From: Rickettsia endosymbiont of Cantharis rufa
GTDB taxonomy: Bacteria; Pseudomonadota; Alphaproteobacteria; Rickettsiales; Rickettsiaceae
NCBI RefSeq assembly: GCF_964026445.1
Contig: NZ_OZ032150.1
Coordinates: forward strand, 1 to 64,000
DNA length: 64,000 nucleotides
Direction of reading: 5' to 3'
The notes below the pieces were generated by a model. The model was not told the origin of the DNA and searched no databases. It saw nothing but the letters and a program-made list of their open reading frames with translations. Positions 33,873-44,475 of this stretch are shown in pieces. The translations under genes were made by a program, and so were the position numbers. Within the stretch, counting starts at the first letter, position 1. Each line of letters starts with the position of its first letter.

Positions 33873-34519
33873 TATGTTGCCTTAGGTATTGATTTAGAAG
33901 GAAGAAAAGATATTTTAGGATTGTGGGCCAGTGAGAATGAAGGAGATAAATTTTGGCTTGGTAATTTTACTGAGATGAGAAATAGAGGTATGCAAGACAT
34001 ACTGATAGCATGTAGTGATAACCCTACTGGTATGTCTGAAGCTATAAGTGCTGTTTTTCCAAAGACGGAGCATCAATTATGTACTGTACATCAAATTAGA
34101 AATAGTTTACGATATGTATCATACAAGGACCGAAAAGAGCTAGCCGGTGATTTAAAACCTATTTATACAGCTAGCACAGAAAAAGAAGCACCTTCCACTT
34201 TAGAGGCTTTTGAATCTAAATGGAGTAAACAATATCCTCAAATTGCTAAATCTTGGTACGTTCATTGGGATAATTTAATGATTTTCTTAGAATACCCTGA
34301 AGAAATACGAAAAATAATTTACACAACTAATGCTGTGGAATCCGTTAATAGTCAACTCCGAAAAGTCACTAAAAATAAACGTGTTTTTCAAATGATAATG
34401 CTGTTTTTAAAAGCTTGTATTTAGCAATTGATTACATGACCAAGAAATGGTCCATGCCTATATCAAATTGGAATGCGGCTATGGCTCATTTTTTAATAAA
34501 ATTTAAAGATATAATCTAG
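33873..34519 (+). pseudogene. IS256 (mutator-type) transposase remnant
   Basis: C-terminal part of a Transposase_mut protein: YVALGIDLEGRKDILGLW, then LIACSDNPTGMSEAI, then HQIRNSLRYVSYKDRK, then IYTTNAVESVNSQLRK. The open frame (33795-34424) starts inside IS21, so its N-terminal 25 or so residues are not native. A frameshift near 34395 separates the tail NAVFKSLYLAIDYMTKKW and SNWNAAMAHFLIKF, ending at 34519. TTTACACACTTA at 34534 may be the end of the element. Confidence 0.82.
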
Positions 34520-34599
34520 GCCTTTGAAAAAAAGTTTACACACTTAATTGGGAAGACCCATTTGAAACGGCATACTACTAATTTTTTAGTTCTCTATTG

Positions 34600-34700
34600 C
34601 CTATATTACGACACTTGGCAATAGATGCGACAGAGCTTTTTTAGCTACATATACCTCATATCACCATACTTGGCAAATATATGCGACAGAACCTAAGAAA
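34600..34700. repeat. Two imperfect direct repeats
   Basis: ACACTTGGCAATAGATGCGA (from about 34611) and ATACTTGGCAAATATATGCG (from about 34668) recur 56-57 bp apart, each followed by ACAGA. They sit between the IS256 remnant and the 3' end of the ankyrin gene. Function unknown; no gene is seen in 34520-34711. Confidence 0.5.
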
Positions 34701-34711
34701 CTAGCATAGTT

Positions 34712-35500
34712 CTATTTAGCATGCGATGATTGGGATTTTGCTCTACTGATATTTAATCTTTCTACTGCTGTCAAATTAACAGCATTGGACTGTACACTTG
34801 TATTATGATGCATCTTATGCTCAAGAAAAACTTTGATGATGGATGCATTACCTGCTTCTGACGCTAAATGCAGAGGACTCTGCCCTTTGTTGTCACCAAT
34901 GTTGGGATTAGCTCCATGCTCAAGTAACACTCTTACGACGCCCTCATGACCATTTAGTGATGCTCTATGTAAAGGATTCCGACCTTCTTTATTAATGATG
35001 TTGGGATTAGCTCCATGCTCAAGTAACACTCTTACGACGCCCTCATGACCTTTTAATGATGCTCTATGTAAAGGGCTCTGATTCTCATTATTAATTATGT
35101 TGGGATTAGCTCCATGCTCAAGTAACACTCTTACGACGCCCTCATGACCTTTTAATGATGCTCTATGTAAAGGAGCTACATTCTCTGTATCAACAATGTT
35201 AGGGTTAGCTCCAGCCTTAAGTAAAACCCTCACAACTTCTTCATGCGCTCTAGGTGCTGCCCAATTCAAAGGGGTTTTACCTTCTGCATCTACAATGTTA
35301 GGATCCGCACCTTCTGTAAGTAAAATCTGCGTGATGTTCACATCGCCCTTCTTTGCTGCCCAATGCAACGGGGTTTTACCATCTTCGTCAACAATATTAA
35401 TATTAAGTCGCTCTACTACATAATCTTTTATAAATTTTGTAATTAAATTAACTCCAGCATTCTTTGCTGCTACAAATAACTTTTGTTCTCTCTCGTTCAT
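34712..35500 (-). CDS. Ankyrin-repeat protein
   Basis: About 262 aa from MNEREQKLF; a longer frame from 35530 adds MHCIKFKVFI and is less likely. Six or so ankyrin units of 33 residues (pattern GxTPLHxAAxxGHxxVVxxLLxxGAxPNI), then a Ser/Lys-rich tail. The three middle units are nearly the same at the DNA level with a 99-bp period (copies of GGGATTAGCTCCATGCTCAA at about 34905, 35004 and 35103), so the gene expanded recently. No signal peptide. Rickettsial ankyrin proteins are often secreted effectors; that is inference only. Confidence 0.88.
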   Translation of the reverse strand: MNEREQKLFVAAKNAGVNLITKFIKDYVVERLNINIVDEDGKTPLHWAAKKGDVNITQILLTEGADPNIVDAEGKTPLNWAAPRAHEEVVRVLLKAGANPNIVDTENVAPLHRASLKGHEGVVRVLLEHGANPNIINNENQSPLHRASLKGHEGVVRVLLEHGANPNIINKEGRNPLHRASLNGHEGVVRVLLEHGANPNIGDNKGQSPLHLASEAGNASIIKVFLEHKMHHNTSVQSNAVNLTAVERLNISRAKSQSSHAK

Positions 35501-35621
35501 AATAAAAACCTTAAATTTAATGCAATGCATGATACATATGATTCTGAGTAATGTCTAGTGGAATATTAGATGTTCATAATATAATGGGATGAAAAATTGC
35601 AAATAAACCTACCTGTTGCAT

Positions 35622-36453
35622 GGGCCGTGCCCCCGTATTGCAGCTTAGCATGAATAGTCTATAATCCTCAAACAGTAATAAGAGAGAATTATAGTTAAGG
35701 AGTTATGACAAGAATATATGTTAAGTGTAGATCAAGAATAGATGTTAAGTGTAGATATTGTAACGACACAGAAAAAGTAGTAAAGGCGGGATATTCAATT
35801 TCAAAACAACAGAGATATCAATGCAAGCAGTGTAATCGATATTTTTAACTGTAATATATTAATAATGCCTCTAAGCCTGGAGTCAAGGCTCAGATAGTAG
35901 ATATGTCAATCAATGGCTCTGGAGTTAGGGATACAGTAAGAGTATTAAAAGTGGGTATCAATACGGTTATCCGTGTTTTAAAAAAATCTAGCGTTAAAAA
36001 AGATAAATCATTCTATCAATACGATAGAAGTAATTATTGCTCCTGAAATAGATGAACAATGGTCTTATGTACAGAATAAATCCAAACAAAGATGGCTTTG
36101 ATATTCTTTGGATAAGATTTTGTTAAAAGTAGTTGCTTATACTTTTGGTACAAGATGTGATAGCACATCAGAATCATTACTGAAAAAAACTGGAGGATTT
36201 TAAGGTTACTTTTTACTTTACAGATGGATAGGGAAGTTATGCTAGGTTATTAGATCCCAAAAAACACATTGTTAGTAAAAAATATACTCAACGGATAGAA
36301 CGGGGTAACTTAAATCTTAGAACAAGATGCAAAAGACTGACACGTAAAACAATTTGTTTTTCCAAGTCATTGGATATTCATGATAAAGTCATCGGAACTC
36401 TTATTGAACGTATAGCCTTTTAATATCCACATCTGTAAAATGGAGGTGCGACC
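35622..36453 (+). mobile_element. IS1-family element, copy C, dead
   Basis: Ends GGGCCGTGCCCCCGTATTGC and GGAGGTGCGACC. InsA zinc-finger region (KCRYCNDTEKVVKAGYS) at 35745 and InsB tail (SKKYTQRIERGNLNLRTRC) are legible but broken; it has the 24-bp duplication and the TAG in the DGW codon. Its right side joins an IS481 copy that is missing its other half; no target duplication. Confidence 0.8.
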
Positions 36454-37199
36454 GCACTGGTATTTGCTGACTCTCATACCACGGCAGTACTCTATCATTA
36501 AGCATGTCAGTAGCGGTAAGAGCTGTTTTATCAGTATATAATTTAGCATCTGTAACCCTAGTATAGCTATCAATAAATACCTGAGAATATACCTTGTCTA
36601 TACCTTTAAAATTACCTACATAATATGTGTCTTGGCATCCTAGATAATCTGGATGCTGTGTATCTATTTCTCCATGAGCTTCTTTCTCGCTACGCCGTTT
36701 CTCTAATACTTGTAACTGAGCTTCGGTAAGAACAATACCATCCTGAGCCATTTTTACTTCTAATGCTTTAAGTCTTTTATTGATATTATTTAAATCATTA
36801 CGTAGCCAAATTGATCTAACCCCCCAGGTGATACAAGAATACCAGTCTTTTTAAGCTCATTTGATACTCGCATCTGACCATAAGCTGGGTATTCTACCGC
36901 CATATCTAATACTGCTCTCTCTACCGCAGGATCAACTCTATTTGCTATAATTGGCTTCTTCCGGCTAATCTCATATAACGCCTCTTCTCCTCCAGTTTCA
37001 TATAGCTCTTTGAACATATAATAACTGTCCCTGCTGTATCCCATAGCTTTACACGCTGACGATATACTTCCAAGACTCCTAGCTAATCCCAGTAATCCTA
37101 TTTTTGGCTTTATTATTTTTTGATTTAGATTCATTTCTAATCCTCTATTTAATACTTATCTTATTTTACTAAATGTAAGATTGAATCTCAGCTATTACA
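36454..37199 (-). pseudogene. IS481 element, truncated by IS1
   Basis: Retains the 5' half: HTH part (114 aa, 36790-37134) and the first 95 or so codons of the catalytic part up to LPWYESQQIPV, after which the frame reads into IS1 copy C. The G6-run frameshift between the two parts is present. The right terminus (reversed TGTAATAGCTGAGATTC) cuts the LRR gene and supplies its present stop codon at 37195-37197. Confidence 0.85.
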
Positions 37200-38052
37200 C
37201 ATTATTTTGTATTATATTCGTATTAATAGTACCGGCATTTTCTAACTTATCGATCATTTTTGTTAGTAAATCGTAAATATCTTCTTCCGAAGCCATAAGA
37301 CTTACAAGTGCTGCACCTTGCTTTTCTCCTGCTTTAGGTAAATCTTTTATATCTAGCTGGTTATTCTCATTATTTGTTACTGAAACTTCTTGTTTCAGTT
37401 TCAGACTTTGCTTCTGTTCTTCATATTTCTTCCCGGCTTTTGCTTTATTTTCTTCATATAAATTTTCTTTATTATAGTACCGCTCATCCAGTCCTTTCTT
37501 AATTTTTATTGCTGCGTTATATTTTTCTGTTGCTTCACTGTATTTTTCTTGATGGCATAAATCATTACCCTCTGCATTTAAGCTTTCTGCCTTCCTTACG
37601 GCTATAGTTTTATTTCTTTGTAAATATTCATCAATTGTTTTTAATGTTGTTGCTCTTGCCAAGTTACTCCAAAGGTTAAGCTCCCTTAAAGAGTTATTAA
37701 CTTTAAGTACTTCTGCGATTAACCTTGCTCCTTCATACCCTATTTTGTTATGAGAAAGAATAAGACTAGTTAAAGTGTTATTAGTTTTAAGCGCTTCAGT
37801 AATTAACTTTAATCCCTCAACTCCTATTCGGCTACCACCAAGATCAAGTATAATTAAAGAGTTATTATCTTTAAGTATTTCAGCGATTAATTTTGTCCCT
37901 TCAGTCCCTATTTTTTACCCCCAAGCCCAAGCGATGTAACACCATTTCTTAAAAAATCAGCTTACGTGTTAAATCTTTTTTTCTTAAAAACTCTATCAAA
38001 TCCCCGAGCGATGTTTTTATTGTCGTTACTTCTTGTAGATTTCCCTTAAACA
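37195..38052 (-). pseudogene. Leucine-rich-repeat protein, broken
   Basis: Starts at ATG 38052 (MFKGNLQEVTTIKTSLGDLI). After a frameshift near 37975 and another near 37915 it reads LRR units of the ribonuclease-inhibitor type (IGxEGxKLIAEALKxNNSLxxLDL) three or four times. The C-terminal part 37195-37662 is a Lys/Glu-rich segment with a TPR-like unit (AEGNDLCHQEKYSEATEKYN). The 3' end is cut by IS481. The fragment at 61873-62072 may be a relative. Confidence 0.75.
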
Positions 38053-38334
38053 TAATTATTTTCTTATTAAATTCTATAAATCTTAATATATTGTTAGAAG
38101 TGAGCTATAGACAGAATCATAATAAAGAGTTTTAAGAATGCAATAGAAATTTAATTAGAAGTATTAATAGATGAGTTGAGGTTGTTTTAAGAAGAATACA
38201 AAGTTAGTTTTTTTATAATATTTAAAATTCAGGATTTAAAAGAGATTTGATACAAAAATTAGAAATTTTGGAACATAAAAGGAGCGTATGAATTTTAAGA
38301 AATTTTTGAAAAGCCTTGAAAGCTTTATAGGAGC

Positions 38335-38409
38335 TGGTGCTACTAGGGGGAATTGAACCCCCGACCTCTTCATTACCAATGAAGTGCTCTACCCCTGAGC
38401 TATAGCAGC
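38335..38409 (-). tRNA. tRNA-Thr (GGT)
   Basis: Reversed sequence folds as a cloverleaf: acceptor GCTGCTA/TAGTAGC, D arm with TAGCTCAGGGGTAGAGC, anticodon stem CTTCA/TGAAG with loop TTGGTAA (anticodon GGT), T arm GGGGG TTCAATT CCCCC, encoded ACCA end. The preceding 38053-38334 has no gene that I can see. Confidence 0.96.
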
Positions 38410-38441
38410 AAGATTGTTAGATATTTTTAAACGAAAATTAA

Positions 38442-38490
38442 TAAGATTTTTGCGATAATAGTTATTCCTATTTCAAAAAAAATCTTATAA
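38442..38490. repeat. Short hairpin repeat, copy 1 of 3
   Basis: TAAGATTTTT ... AAAAAAATCTTA with inner TAGTTATTCCTATTTC. Related copies lie at 41891-41940 and 52813-52862. It is about 33 bp upstream of tRNA-Thr. Confidence 0.6.
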
Positions 38491-38638
38491 TTTTTAGTTA
38501 AAAAGAGCAAAAATAGATTAATTTTATTTTCCCTCATACAGTCTAAAACTTTATTTCAAACTCTTTTTGCCACATATTTGTTATTAAATCAAGAAAAATT
38601 TTAAATTCGTTATATTGATTTACAAGAAAGTATTTATT

Positions 38639-39620
38639 AGACCTCTTGCATAATGTAATTAATAAAGAGGAATTATAAGGATACACGGAATGCAGCACCA
38701 CAGCGTACACACTAGTACGTGAAGATGCGAGTACCGGACAACGTATAAATTACCCTTAGAAGCAAGTTATTTTAGGTCGCGCCCCCGTATTGCAGCTTAG
38801 CATGAATAGTCTATAATCCTCAAACAGTAATAAGAGAGAATTATAGTTAAGGAGTTATGGCAAGAATAGATGTTAAGTGTAGATCAAGAATAGATGTTAA
38901 GTGTAGATATTATAACGACACAGAAAAAGTAGTAAAGGCGGGATATTCAATTTCAAAACAACAGAGATATCAATGCAAGCAGTGTAATCGATATTTTTAA
39001 CTGTAATATATTAATAATGCCTCTAAGCCTGGAGTCAAGGCTCAGATAGTAGATATGTCAATCAATGGCTCTGGAGTTAGGGATACAGTAAGAGTATTAA
39101 AAGTGGGTATCAATACGGTTATCCGTGTTTTAAAAAAATCTAGCGTTAAAAAAGATAAATCATTCTATCAATACGATAGAAGTAATTATTGCTCCTGAAA
39201 TAGATGAACAATGGTCTTATGTACAGAATAAATCCAAACAAAGATGGCTTTGATATTCTTTGGATAAGATTTTGTTAAAAGTAGTTGCTTATACTTTTGG
39301 TACAAGATGTGATAGCACATCAGAATCATTACTGAAAAAAACTGGAGGATTTTAAGGTTACTTTTTACTTTACAGATGGATAGGGAAGTTATGCTAGGTT
39401 ATTAGATCCCAAAAAACACATTGTTAGTAAAAAATATACTCAACGGATAGAACGGGGTAACTTAAATCTTAGAACAAGATGCAAAAGACTGACACGTAAA
39501 ACAATTTGTTTTTCCAAGTCATTGGATATTCATGATAAAGTCATCGGAACTCTTATTGAACGTATAGCATTTAATACCCACATCTGCAAAATGGAGGTGC
39601 GACCGTTATGCAATAGGTCT
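38639..39620. repeat. TIR element, copy b, carrying IS1 copy D
   Basis: Outer ends AGACCTCTTGCATAA (38639-38653) and TTATGCAATAGGTCT (39606-39620) are inverted repeats, 14 of 15 matching. Element sequence 38639-38774 contains AATAAAGAGGAATT, GCGTACACACTAGTACGTGA and AAATTACCCTTAGAAGCAAG; then IS1 (38775-39604) interrupts it just before the right end. It lies 48 bp past the MFS gene stop. Confidence 0.8.
38775..39604 (+). mobile_element. IS1-family element, copy D, dead
   Basis: 830 bp, ends GGTCGCGCCCCCGTATTGC and GGAGGTGCGACC. Flanks GTTATTTTA and GTTATGCAA agree at five of nine positions, a possible decayed target duplication. It has the 24-bp duplication, the TAG in the InsB DGW codon and many other stops. 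Inserted inside the TIR element. Confidence 0.82.
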
Positions 39621-39668
39621 ATTCTTGATTTCCATTCGCTCCACTTACATGTACCTCATACGGAGGTA

Positions 39669-40931
39669 CTACAGTACCTTTTTATCTAAACTTCTATTTT
39701 TGTAAAAAGCTAAGGCAATCAATGCAAAAATACAGCTTAATATGATGTAATAAACTGCCGAGGTTACATGACCTGTTCTTTGTACTAAATATTCAAAAAC
39801 AAGAGGCGTAGTACCGCCAAAAATACTTGTAGCAGTGTTATATGAAATAGAAAGAGCGGTATTACGTATATTTGTAGGATAAAATTCTGCTTGCAATGCC
39901 GGTTCAGGACCGATATAGCTAGCGGCAAGTATAGCCAGTATAAATTGTGAGATAATTACGTACGTAAAGTCACCGTCCTCAAAATTATTAAGTAAAAACG
40001 GTGTCGTTACAATAATTATTATAAGATTAATTACAAAAATTTTCCTGCGACCTATAATATCGGATATATAACCGCTTAATAAAGTTACGACTATCATAAT
40101 CACGTAACATACGCTAGCGAGGCTATTTACCTCATTTTCAGTAAAGTTGCGGCTGATTTTTAAAAACGATATCAAGTAAATTGTAGTTAGGTAAAATATT
40201 ATCGAACCGGGAGCATTAATAAAAATCGAAATTAATATATCAAACCAATGATTGGTAATAACTTTTTCTAACGGTGACTGTAAAATCTTTTTCTGATCCC
40301 TTAAATTTTTAAAATTCGGTGTTTCTTGGGCATGTTTTTTAATATAAAATGCTGCAAAAAGAATAAAAAAACCAAGTAAAAAAGGTATTCTCCAGCCAAA
40401 ATTATCAAACTGCTCGGCAGTTAAAATATTTTTGACGATATAAGAAACAAAAGAACCAAGAAGCAAACCGGAGCATATACTAGACATTGAGATACTACCG
40501 GTGAAGCCTCGGTGTTTAGGGCTAGTATGCTCAATAACAAAGGAAATAGAACCGGTCAAAGCCCCTCCCATCGATAATCCTTGCAGAATTCTAACCCCAA
40601 TCATTAATATGGTAGCAGTGATACCGATAGTATGATAGGTCGGTAATATTCCGATTAATACGGTTGGAGCAGACATACAAAATAATGCGCTAGTTAAGGC
40701 TACTTTTCGTCCAAATCTATCGCCTATAACACCAAAAAATATCCCCCCCAAAGGTCTTGCTAAATAGCCTATAGCAAAAACTAAAAAAGCTTGCAGTAAA
40801 GAGGTATTAGCATCATCATTCGGGAAAAATTTAGCTCCTATTATTGGTGCAAAATAACTGAATAATACATAATCGTACCATTCAAAAGTATTGGCGATAC
40901 CGCTTGAAAATACTAGTTTACTTCGATTCAT
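39669..40931 (-). CDS. MFS transporter, ProP-like
   Basis: 420 aa, 12 membrane segments, metabolite:H+ symporter group (proline/betaine or dicarboxylate type). N-terminal [17 protein letters not shown], family loop [29 protein letters not shown]. In Rickettsia many ProP-like paralogues exist, with unknown substrates. Overlaps the SAM transporter gene by 14 nt, so they share a transcript. Confidence 0.85.
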   Translation of the reverse strand: MNRSKLVFSSGIANTFEWYDYVLFSYFAPIIGAKFFPNDDANTSLLQAFLVFAIGYLARPLGGIFFGVIGDRFGRKVALTSALFCMSAPTVLIGILPTYHTIGITATILMIGVRILQGLSMGGALTGSISFVIEHTSPKHRGFTGSISMSSICSGLLLGSFVSYIVKNILTAEQFDNFGWRIPFLLGFFILFAAFYIKKHAQETPNFKNLRDQKKILQSPLEKVITNHWFDILISIFINAPGSIIFYLTTIYLISFLKISRNFTENEVNSLASVCYVIMIVVTLLSGYISDIIGRRKIFVINLIIIIVTTPFLLNNFEDGDFTYVIISQFILAILAASYIGPEPALQAEFYPTNIRNTALSISYNTATSIFGGTTPLVFEYLVQRTGHVTSAVYYIILSCIFALIALAFYKNRSLDKKVL

Positions 40932-41802
40932 GTTTTCTGCTCATGGTTTTTTTCTCGGAATATATTATAAACAAAGTTGCGGGAATTATTATTATTGCTC
41001 CGTGTAATGTACTTTTATCAGGAAATTCATTAAATATGAAATATGCAGCTATTGTCGAAATTACCAGCTCTAAATACCTATAAGGAGCAGTAGCCGTAGC
41101 ATCTACCATGGAAAAAGCTTTAAGCAGGAAGAATAATATTAAGCTTCCACTACTACCGAGTATAAATAATAAAGCTAATTCAAAACTACTCGGAGTTAGC
41201 CAATACTGAGATGCTACGGGTAGCGATACTACGGAAGTTACTATTGCTGAATAAAATAACATGCTAATCATTGATTCTTTTACTACGAATTTTTTATTGA
41301 TAATATCGAGCATAGCAAATGAAATAGCCGCTAATACAAAATACAAAATTTCAGGATTAAAATCCTCGGTATGCGGTTTAAGCGTGATAACAAGTCCCAT
41401 AAATCCTACTATGGTTACTACCCATCTTTGCCAAATAATATTTTCATTCAGAAAAAATACGGCAAGTATTAAAGTAAATAAAGGTATAGAAAAACTTACT
41501 ACTGTTGCAATAGTAACAGGAGCAATAGTAAGACCGTAAGTCCATGAAGTCATGCCGAAAAATAATAATAATCCTCTTAACATATGGACAAAAGGACGAC
41601 TTGTTTTTAAGGTATTTTTACCGTAATAAGCAACAAAAGGTAATAAGACTATGCTACTGAAAAAAAAGCGAAAAAAAGCTACTTCAAAGCTATGTAAACG
41701 AGTTCCAAGATATTTAGACATCACATCATTGGCGCTACTACTTACTAAGCTAAGTAAAAACCAGCCTATACCGGTTAAATATGTTTTTAATGTATCATTC
41801 AT
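40918..41802 (-). CDS. sam: S-adenosylmethionine uptake transporter
   Basis: 294-aa DMT/EamA protein with ten membrane segments in two EamA halves ([51 protein letters not shown]). The length and sequence match my memory of the R. prowazekii SAM importer, which lets the cell use host SAM. It precedes the MFS gene with overlap; the start ATG is at 41802 and the 298 bp upstream separate it from the divergent OmpW-like gene. Confidence 0.82.
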   Translation of the reverse strand: MNDTLKTYLTGIGWFLLSLVSSSANDVMSKYLGTRLHSFEVAFFRFFFSSIVLLPFVAYYGKNTLKTSRPFVHMLRGLLLFFGMTSWTYGLTIAPVTIATVVSFSIPLFTLILAVFFLNENIIWQRWVVTIVGFMGLVITLKPHTEDFNPEILYFVLAAISFAMLDIINKKFVVKESMISMLFYSAIVTSVVSLPVASQYWLTPSSFELALLFILGSSGSLILFFLLKAFSMVDATATAPYRYLELVISTIAAYFIFNEFPDKSTLHGAIIIIPATLFIIYSEKKTMSRKHESK

Positions 41803-41890
41803 TAATATATACTCTATATAATTTTACTAAGAAGTTATCTGGCATAGGTTATTTAAGTGATAATTACAGAATTTTTATAGCAAAAATTAA

Positions 41891-41940
41891 TAAAATTTTT
41901 GCCGGAATAGTCGTTCCTATTTCAAAAAAAATCTTACAAT
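41891..41940. repeat. Short hairpin repeat, copy 2 of 3
   Basis: TAAAATTTTT ... AAAAAAAATCTTA with inner GAATAGTCGTTCCTATTTC. Located between the divergent sam and OmpW-like genes. The following GCAGCAAAAAAGAATTTAAT to ACAGAAACCT is also shared with copy 3, so the unit may be about 110 bp. Confidence 0.6.
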
Positions 41941-42100
41941 TTGCAGCAAAAAAGAATTTAATTAGCTTTAAAATATTTTTACAGAAACCTCTTAAATATC
42001 TTGACTTTTAGCATGAAAGGCTTTTATCTTCTATAGATTAGAATAAAAAGTTTATATAATAATACAGTAATCAATTTTAAGCAAGTAAAGGTTATAATTT

Positions 42101-42835
42101 ATGACAAGAATAATTAAAAAAATAGGGATAGCTCTGCTTGTATCATGTGTGAGCATTAGCAGTTTTGCTAAAAGAATGTATGATGATATAGATCCTGCTC
42201 CGGATTATGATAGTACACCATATTACGAAAACGAAGGAAGTTTGGTTTTCAAGGTACGTTTAGGAGGTGTTTTTTCGGACGCTAAACAAAAAGGGCTACC
42301 TACTCCTACAGCTCCTCAACCCGTTACAGTGGGATCAATTGCAAAAAACGGCTACGGCGGCGATGCCTCTACTACTATATTCTTTAATAATTACTTAGCT
42401 ACTGAATTATCGCTTGGTTTTAATGCTTTACGCACTAAGTATACATCTCTTGCAAGTGTTGCCCATAATTATGGCATTGATAATGTCAAACTAGGAAAAA
42501 ACAAGCCTATTTATATGATTCCTGCAACAATTACCGGACAGTTTCATATAGCTCCTTACGGGGGAATAAGACCGTATATAGGCGTAGGTTATCACGGTTC
42601 TTATATGCTCACGCAAGCTACCGGTCTTAAAATTAGAAACGGACACGGTGCAGTAGGACAAATAGGTATAGATTTTTATGCTAAAGATGATACTTTAGTC
42701 AATATTGACGTAAGACAATTTTTCTTAAATCCTAAACTTGAATATAAACCAAATTTAGTAGGTAATAAAACCGTGACCTCTAAAGTTAAACTTAATCCTT
42801 TAATAGTTTCCGTAGGTATAGGATTTAATTTTTAG
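42101..42835 (+). CDS. OmpW-type outer membrane protein
   Basis: 244 aa, Sec signal ([23 protein letters not shown]) then a predicted 8-strand barrel. OmpW-like features: [13 protein letters not shown] at the start of the barrel, [26 protein letters not shown] and a C-terminal aromatic ending (VGIGFNF). Likely a small hydrophobic-compound channel of the outer membrane; substrate unknown. A TATAAT at 42055-42060 could be its -10. Confidence 0.85.
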   Translation: MTRIIKKIGIALLVSCVSISSFAKRMYDDIDPAPDYDSTPYYENEGSLVFKVRLGGVFSDAKQKGLPTPTAPQPVTVGSIAKNGYGGDASTTIFFNNYLATELSLGFNALRTKYTSLASVAHNYGIDNVKLGKNKPIYMIPATITGQFHIAPYGGIRPYIGVGYHGSYMLTQATGLKIRNGHGAVGQIGIDFYAKDDTLVNIDVRQFFLNPKLEYKPNLVGNKTVTSKVKLNPLIVSVGIGFNF

Positions 42836-42855
42836 AGAATATACGACTCTCCTTA

Positions 42856-42984
42856 TGTCATTCCAGCGAAAGCGGGAATCCAGTAAAACATATAAAAACA
42901 AGTTTTTATATGTTTATTTTATCAAATATGTAATTTTGTATTACAGGTTGTTTTTGCTAGATCCCTGCTTTCGCGGAAATGACA
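42856..42984. repeat. Palindromic repeat before pntB
   Basis: Arms TGTCATTCCAGCGAAAGCGG (from 42856) and, inverted, GCTTTCGCGGAAATGACA (to 42984); the middle holds AACAAGTTTTTATATG. The right arm contains an ATG that opens the pntB frame. Confidence 0.8.
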
Positions 42985-43023
42985 CAAGAAAACGGGAATA
43001 ACATAAAAATAAGTAATCCACCC

Positions 43024-44421
43024 ATGTCCTTACAGATTATCCAGTTATTATACTTAGTTGCAGCTGTTTGTTTTATCCTATCGTTAAAATTTTTATCATC
43101 GCAAAAACAAGCGCGTTTAGGTAGTACTATAGGTATTTTGGGGATGGTGATAGCGGTCGGTGTTACTTTTTTCCTGCCAGATTTTACTCATAAATCACCC
43201 ATTATAATCACTATATTATTGGGCGGTGTAATCGGAGGGATTATCGCCCTTAAAATCTCCATGACGGCAATGCCTCAATTAGTTGCAGGATTTCACTCTT
43301 TTGTCGGTCTTGCTGCGGTATTTGTAGCTTACGCTACGATACTTGCTCCTGAAAATTTTTCTATAGGAATAACAGGCAGCTTACCGATTAATTCATTAAT
43401 CGAAATATCAGTAGGCGTTTCTATAGGTGCTTTAACTTTTAGCGGTTCGGTTATAGCTTTTCTAAAACTACAAGGTTTAATTAAAAGTAGCCCGTTAAAA
43501 TTCTGCGGTCAGCAATATATATGCTTATTAACGGCAATAATATTAGTTCTTCTGATAATATTATTTATTCGTTCAGAGAATATATTTTTATTTAATCTAA
43601 TAGTTTTTTTATCGCTGTTAATAGGAGTATTACTAATAATACCAGTAGGCGGTGCAGATATGCCGGTTATAGTATCTATGTTAAATTCATATTCAGGTTT
43701 TGCGGCAGCCGGTATTGGCTTTACGCTTAGTAATACCCTACTTATCATTACCGGAGCCTTGGTCGGCAGTAGCGGGGCTATACTTAGCTATATAATGTGC
43801 AAGGCTATGAACCGCTCATTAATCAAGGTTATTTTTGGAGCATTTTTACCTACTCCTGTAGGAATTAACAAAGATCTAGATGACGATAAAGTAGCAAAAA
43901 CAAGCTGTCCTGAAGATGCGGCGCATTTACTACTTAATGCATCATCGGTGATAATTGTTCCCGGTTACGGTATGGCAGTAGCCCAGTCTCAGCATATCAT
44001 AAAAGAGATGGTTGATATATTAGAACGTTCAGATATTAATGTACGTTTTGCCGTACATCCAGTAGCAGGTAGAATGCCGGGACATATGAATGTTTTACTT
44101 GCAGAAGCTAATATAGATTATGAGAAAGTACTTGAGCTTGAAGAAATTAATAGAGATTTTGCTACTACTGACGTAGTACTTGTGATTGGGGCAAATGACG
44201 TAACTAATCCTGCTGCTAAAAATGATCCAAACAGCCCAATTTACGGCATGCCGGTACTCGATGTCGAAAAAGCACGTACGATTTTGTTTATTAAACGCTC
44301 TATGGCATCAGGATATGCAGGTATAGAAAATGAACTATTTTATCACTATAATACTTTTATGTTATTCGGTGATGCTAAGAAAGTAGTTGGGGAGATCGTT
44401 AAGTTTCTAAATGAAGATTGA
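43024..44421 (+). CDS. pntB: NAD(P) transhydrogenase subunit beta
   Basis: 465 aa. Proton-translocating transhydrogenase: membrane part with about nine helices, then NADP(H)-binding domain III with VPGYGMAVAQSQH and VLVIGANDVTNPAA. Makes NADPH from NADH using proton motive force; the alpha subunit is not in the window. Start: ATG 43024 (MSLQIIQLLYLVAAVC) is like other PntB; the longer form from 42979 begins in the palindromic repeat (MTQENGNN) and is doubtful. Confidence 0.95.
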   Translation: MSLQIIQLLYLVAAVCFILSLKFLSSQKQARLGSTIGILGMVIAVGVTFFLPDFTHKSPIIITILLGGVIGGIIALKISMTAMPQLVAGFHSFVGLAAVFVAYATILAPENFSIGITGSLPINSLIEISVGVSIGALTFSGSVIAFLKLQGLIKSSPLKFCGQQYICLLTAIILVLLIILFIRSENIFLFNLIVFLSLLIGVLLIIPVGGADMPVIVSMLNSYSGFAAAGIGFTLSNTLLIITGALVGSSGAILSYIMCKAMNRSLIKVIFGAFLPTPVGINKDLDDDKVAKTSCPEDAAHLLLNASSVIIVPGYGMAVAQSQHIIKEMVDILERSDINVRFAVHPVAGRMPGHMNVLLAEANIDYEKVLELEEINRDFATTDVVLVIGANDVTNPAAKNDPNSPIYGMPVLDVEKARTILFIKRSMASGYAGIENELFYHYNTFMLFGDAKKVVGEIVKFLNED

Positions 44422-44475
44422 CTTAAATAACTCTATTTGTTATAACTTCTTAAATTAAGCCAAAAAACAATTATC

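Noticed and set aside
36367-36573. 68-aa frame across IS1 and IS481
   Set aside because: Chimeric shadow frame over the junction of two insertion sequences.
37195-37662. LRR C-terminal frame as an independent 155-aa gene
   Set aside because: Its start is an internal TTG within the LRR reading frame (SNLARATT), so it is the tail of the broken LRR gene.
41261-41539. 92-aa frame on the + strand inside the SAM transporter
   Set aside because: Antisense shadow of a well-supported membrane-protein gene.
42979-43023. Longer N-terminus of PntB
   Set aside because: It begins in a palindromic repeat, and MSLQIIQLLYL matches the usual PntB start.
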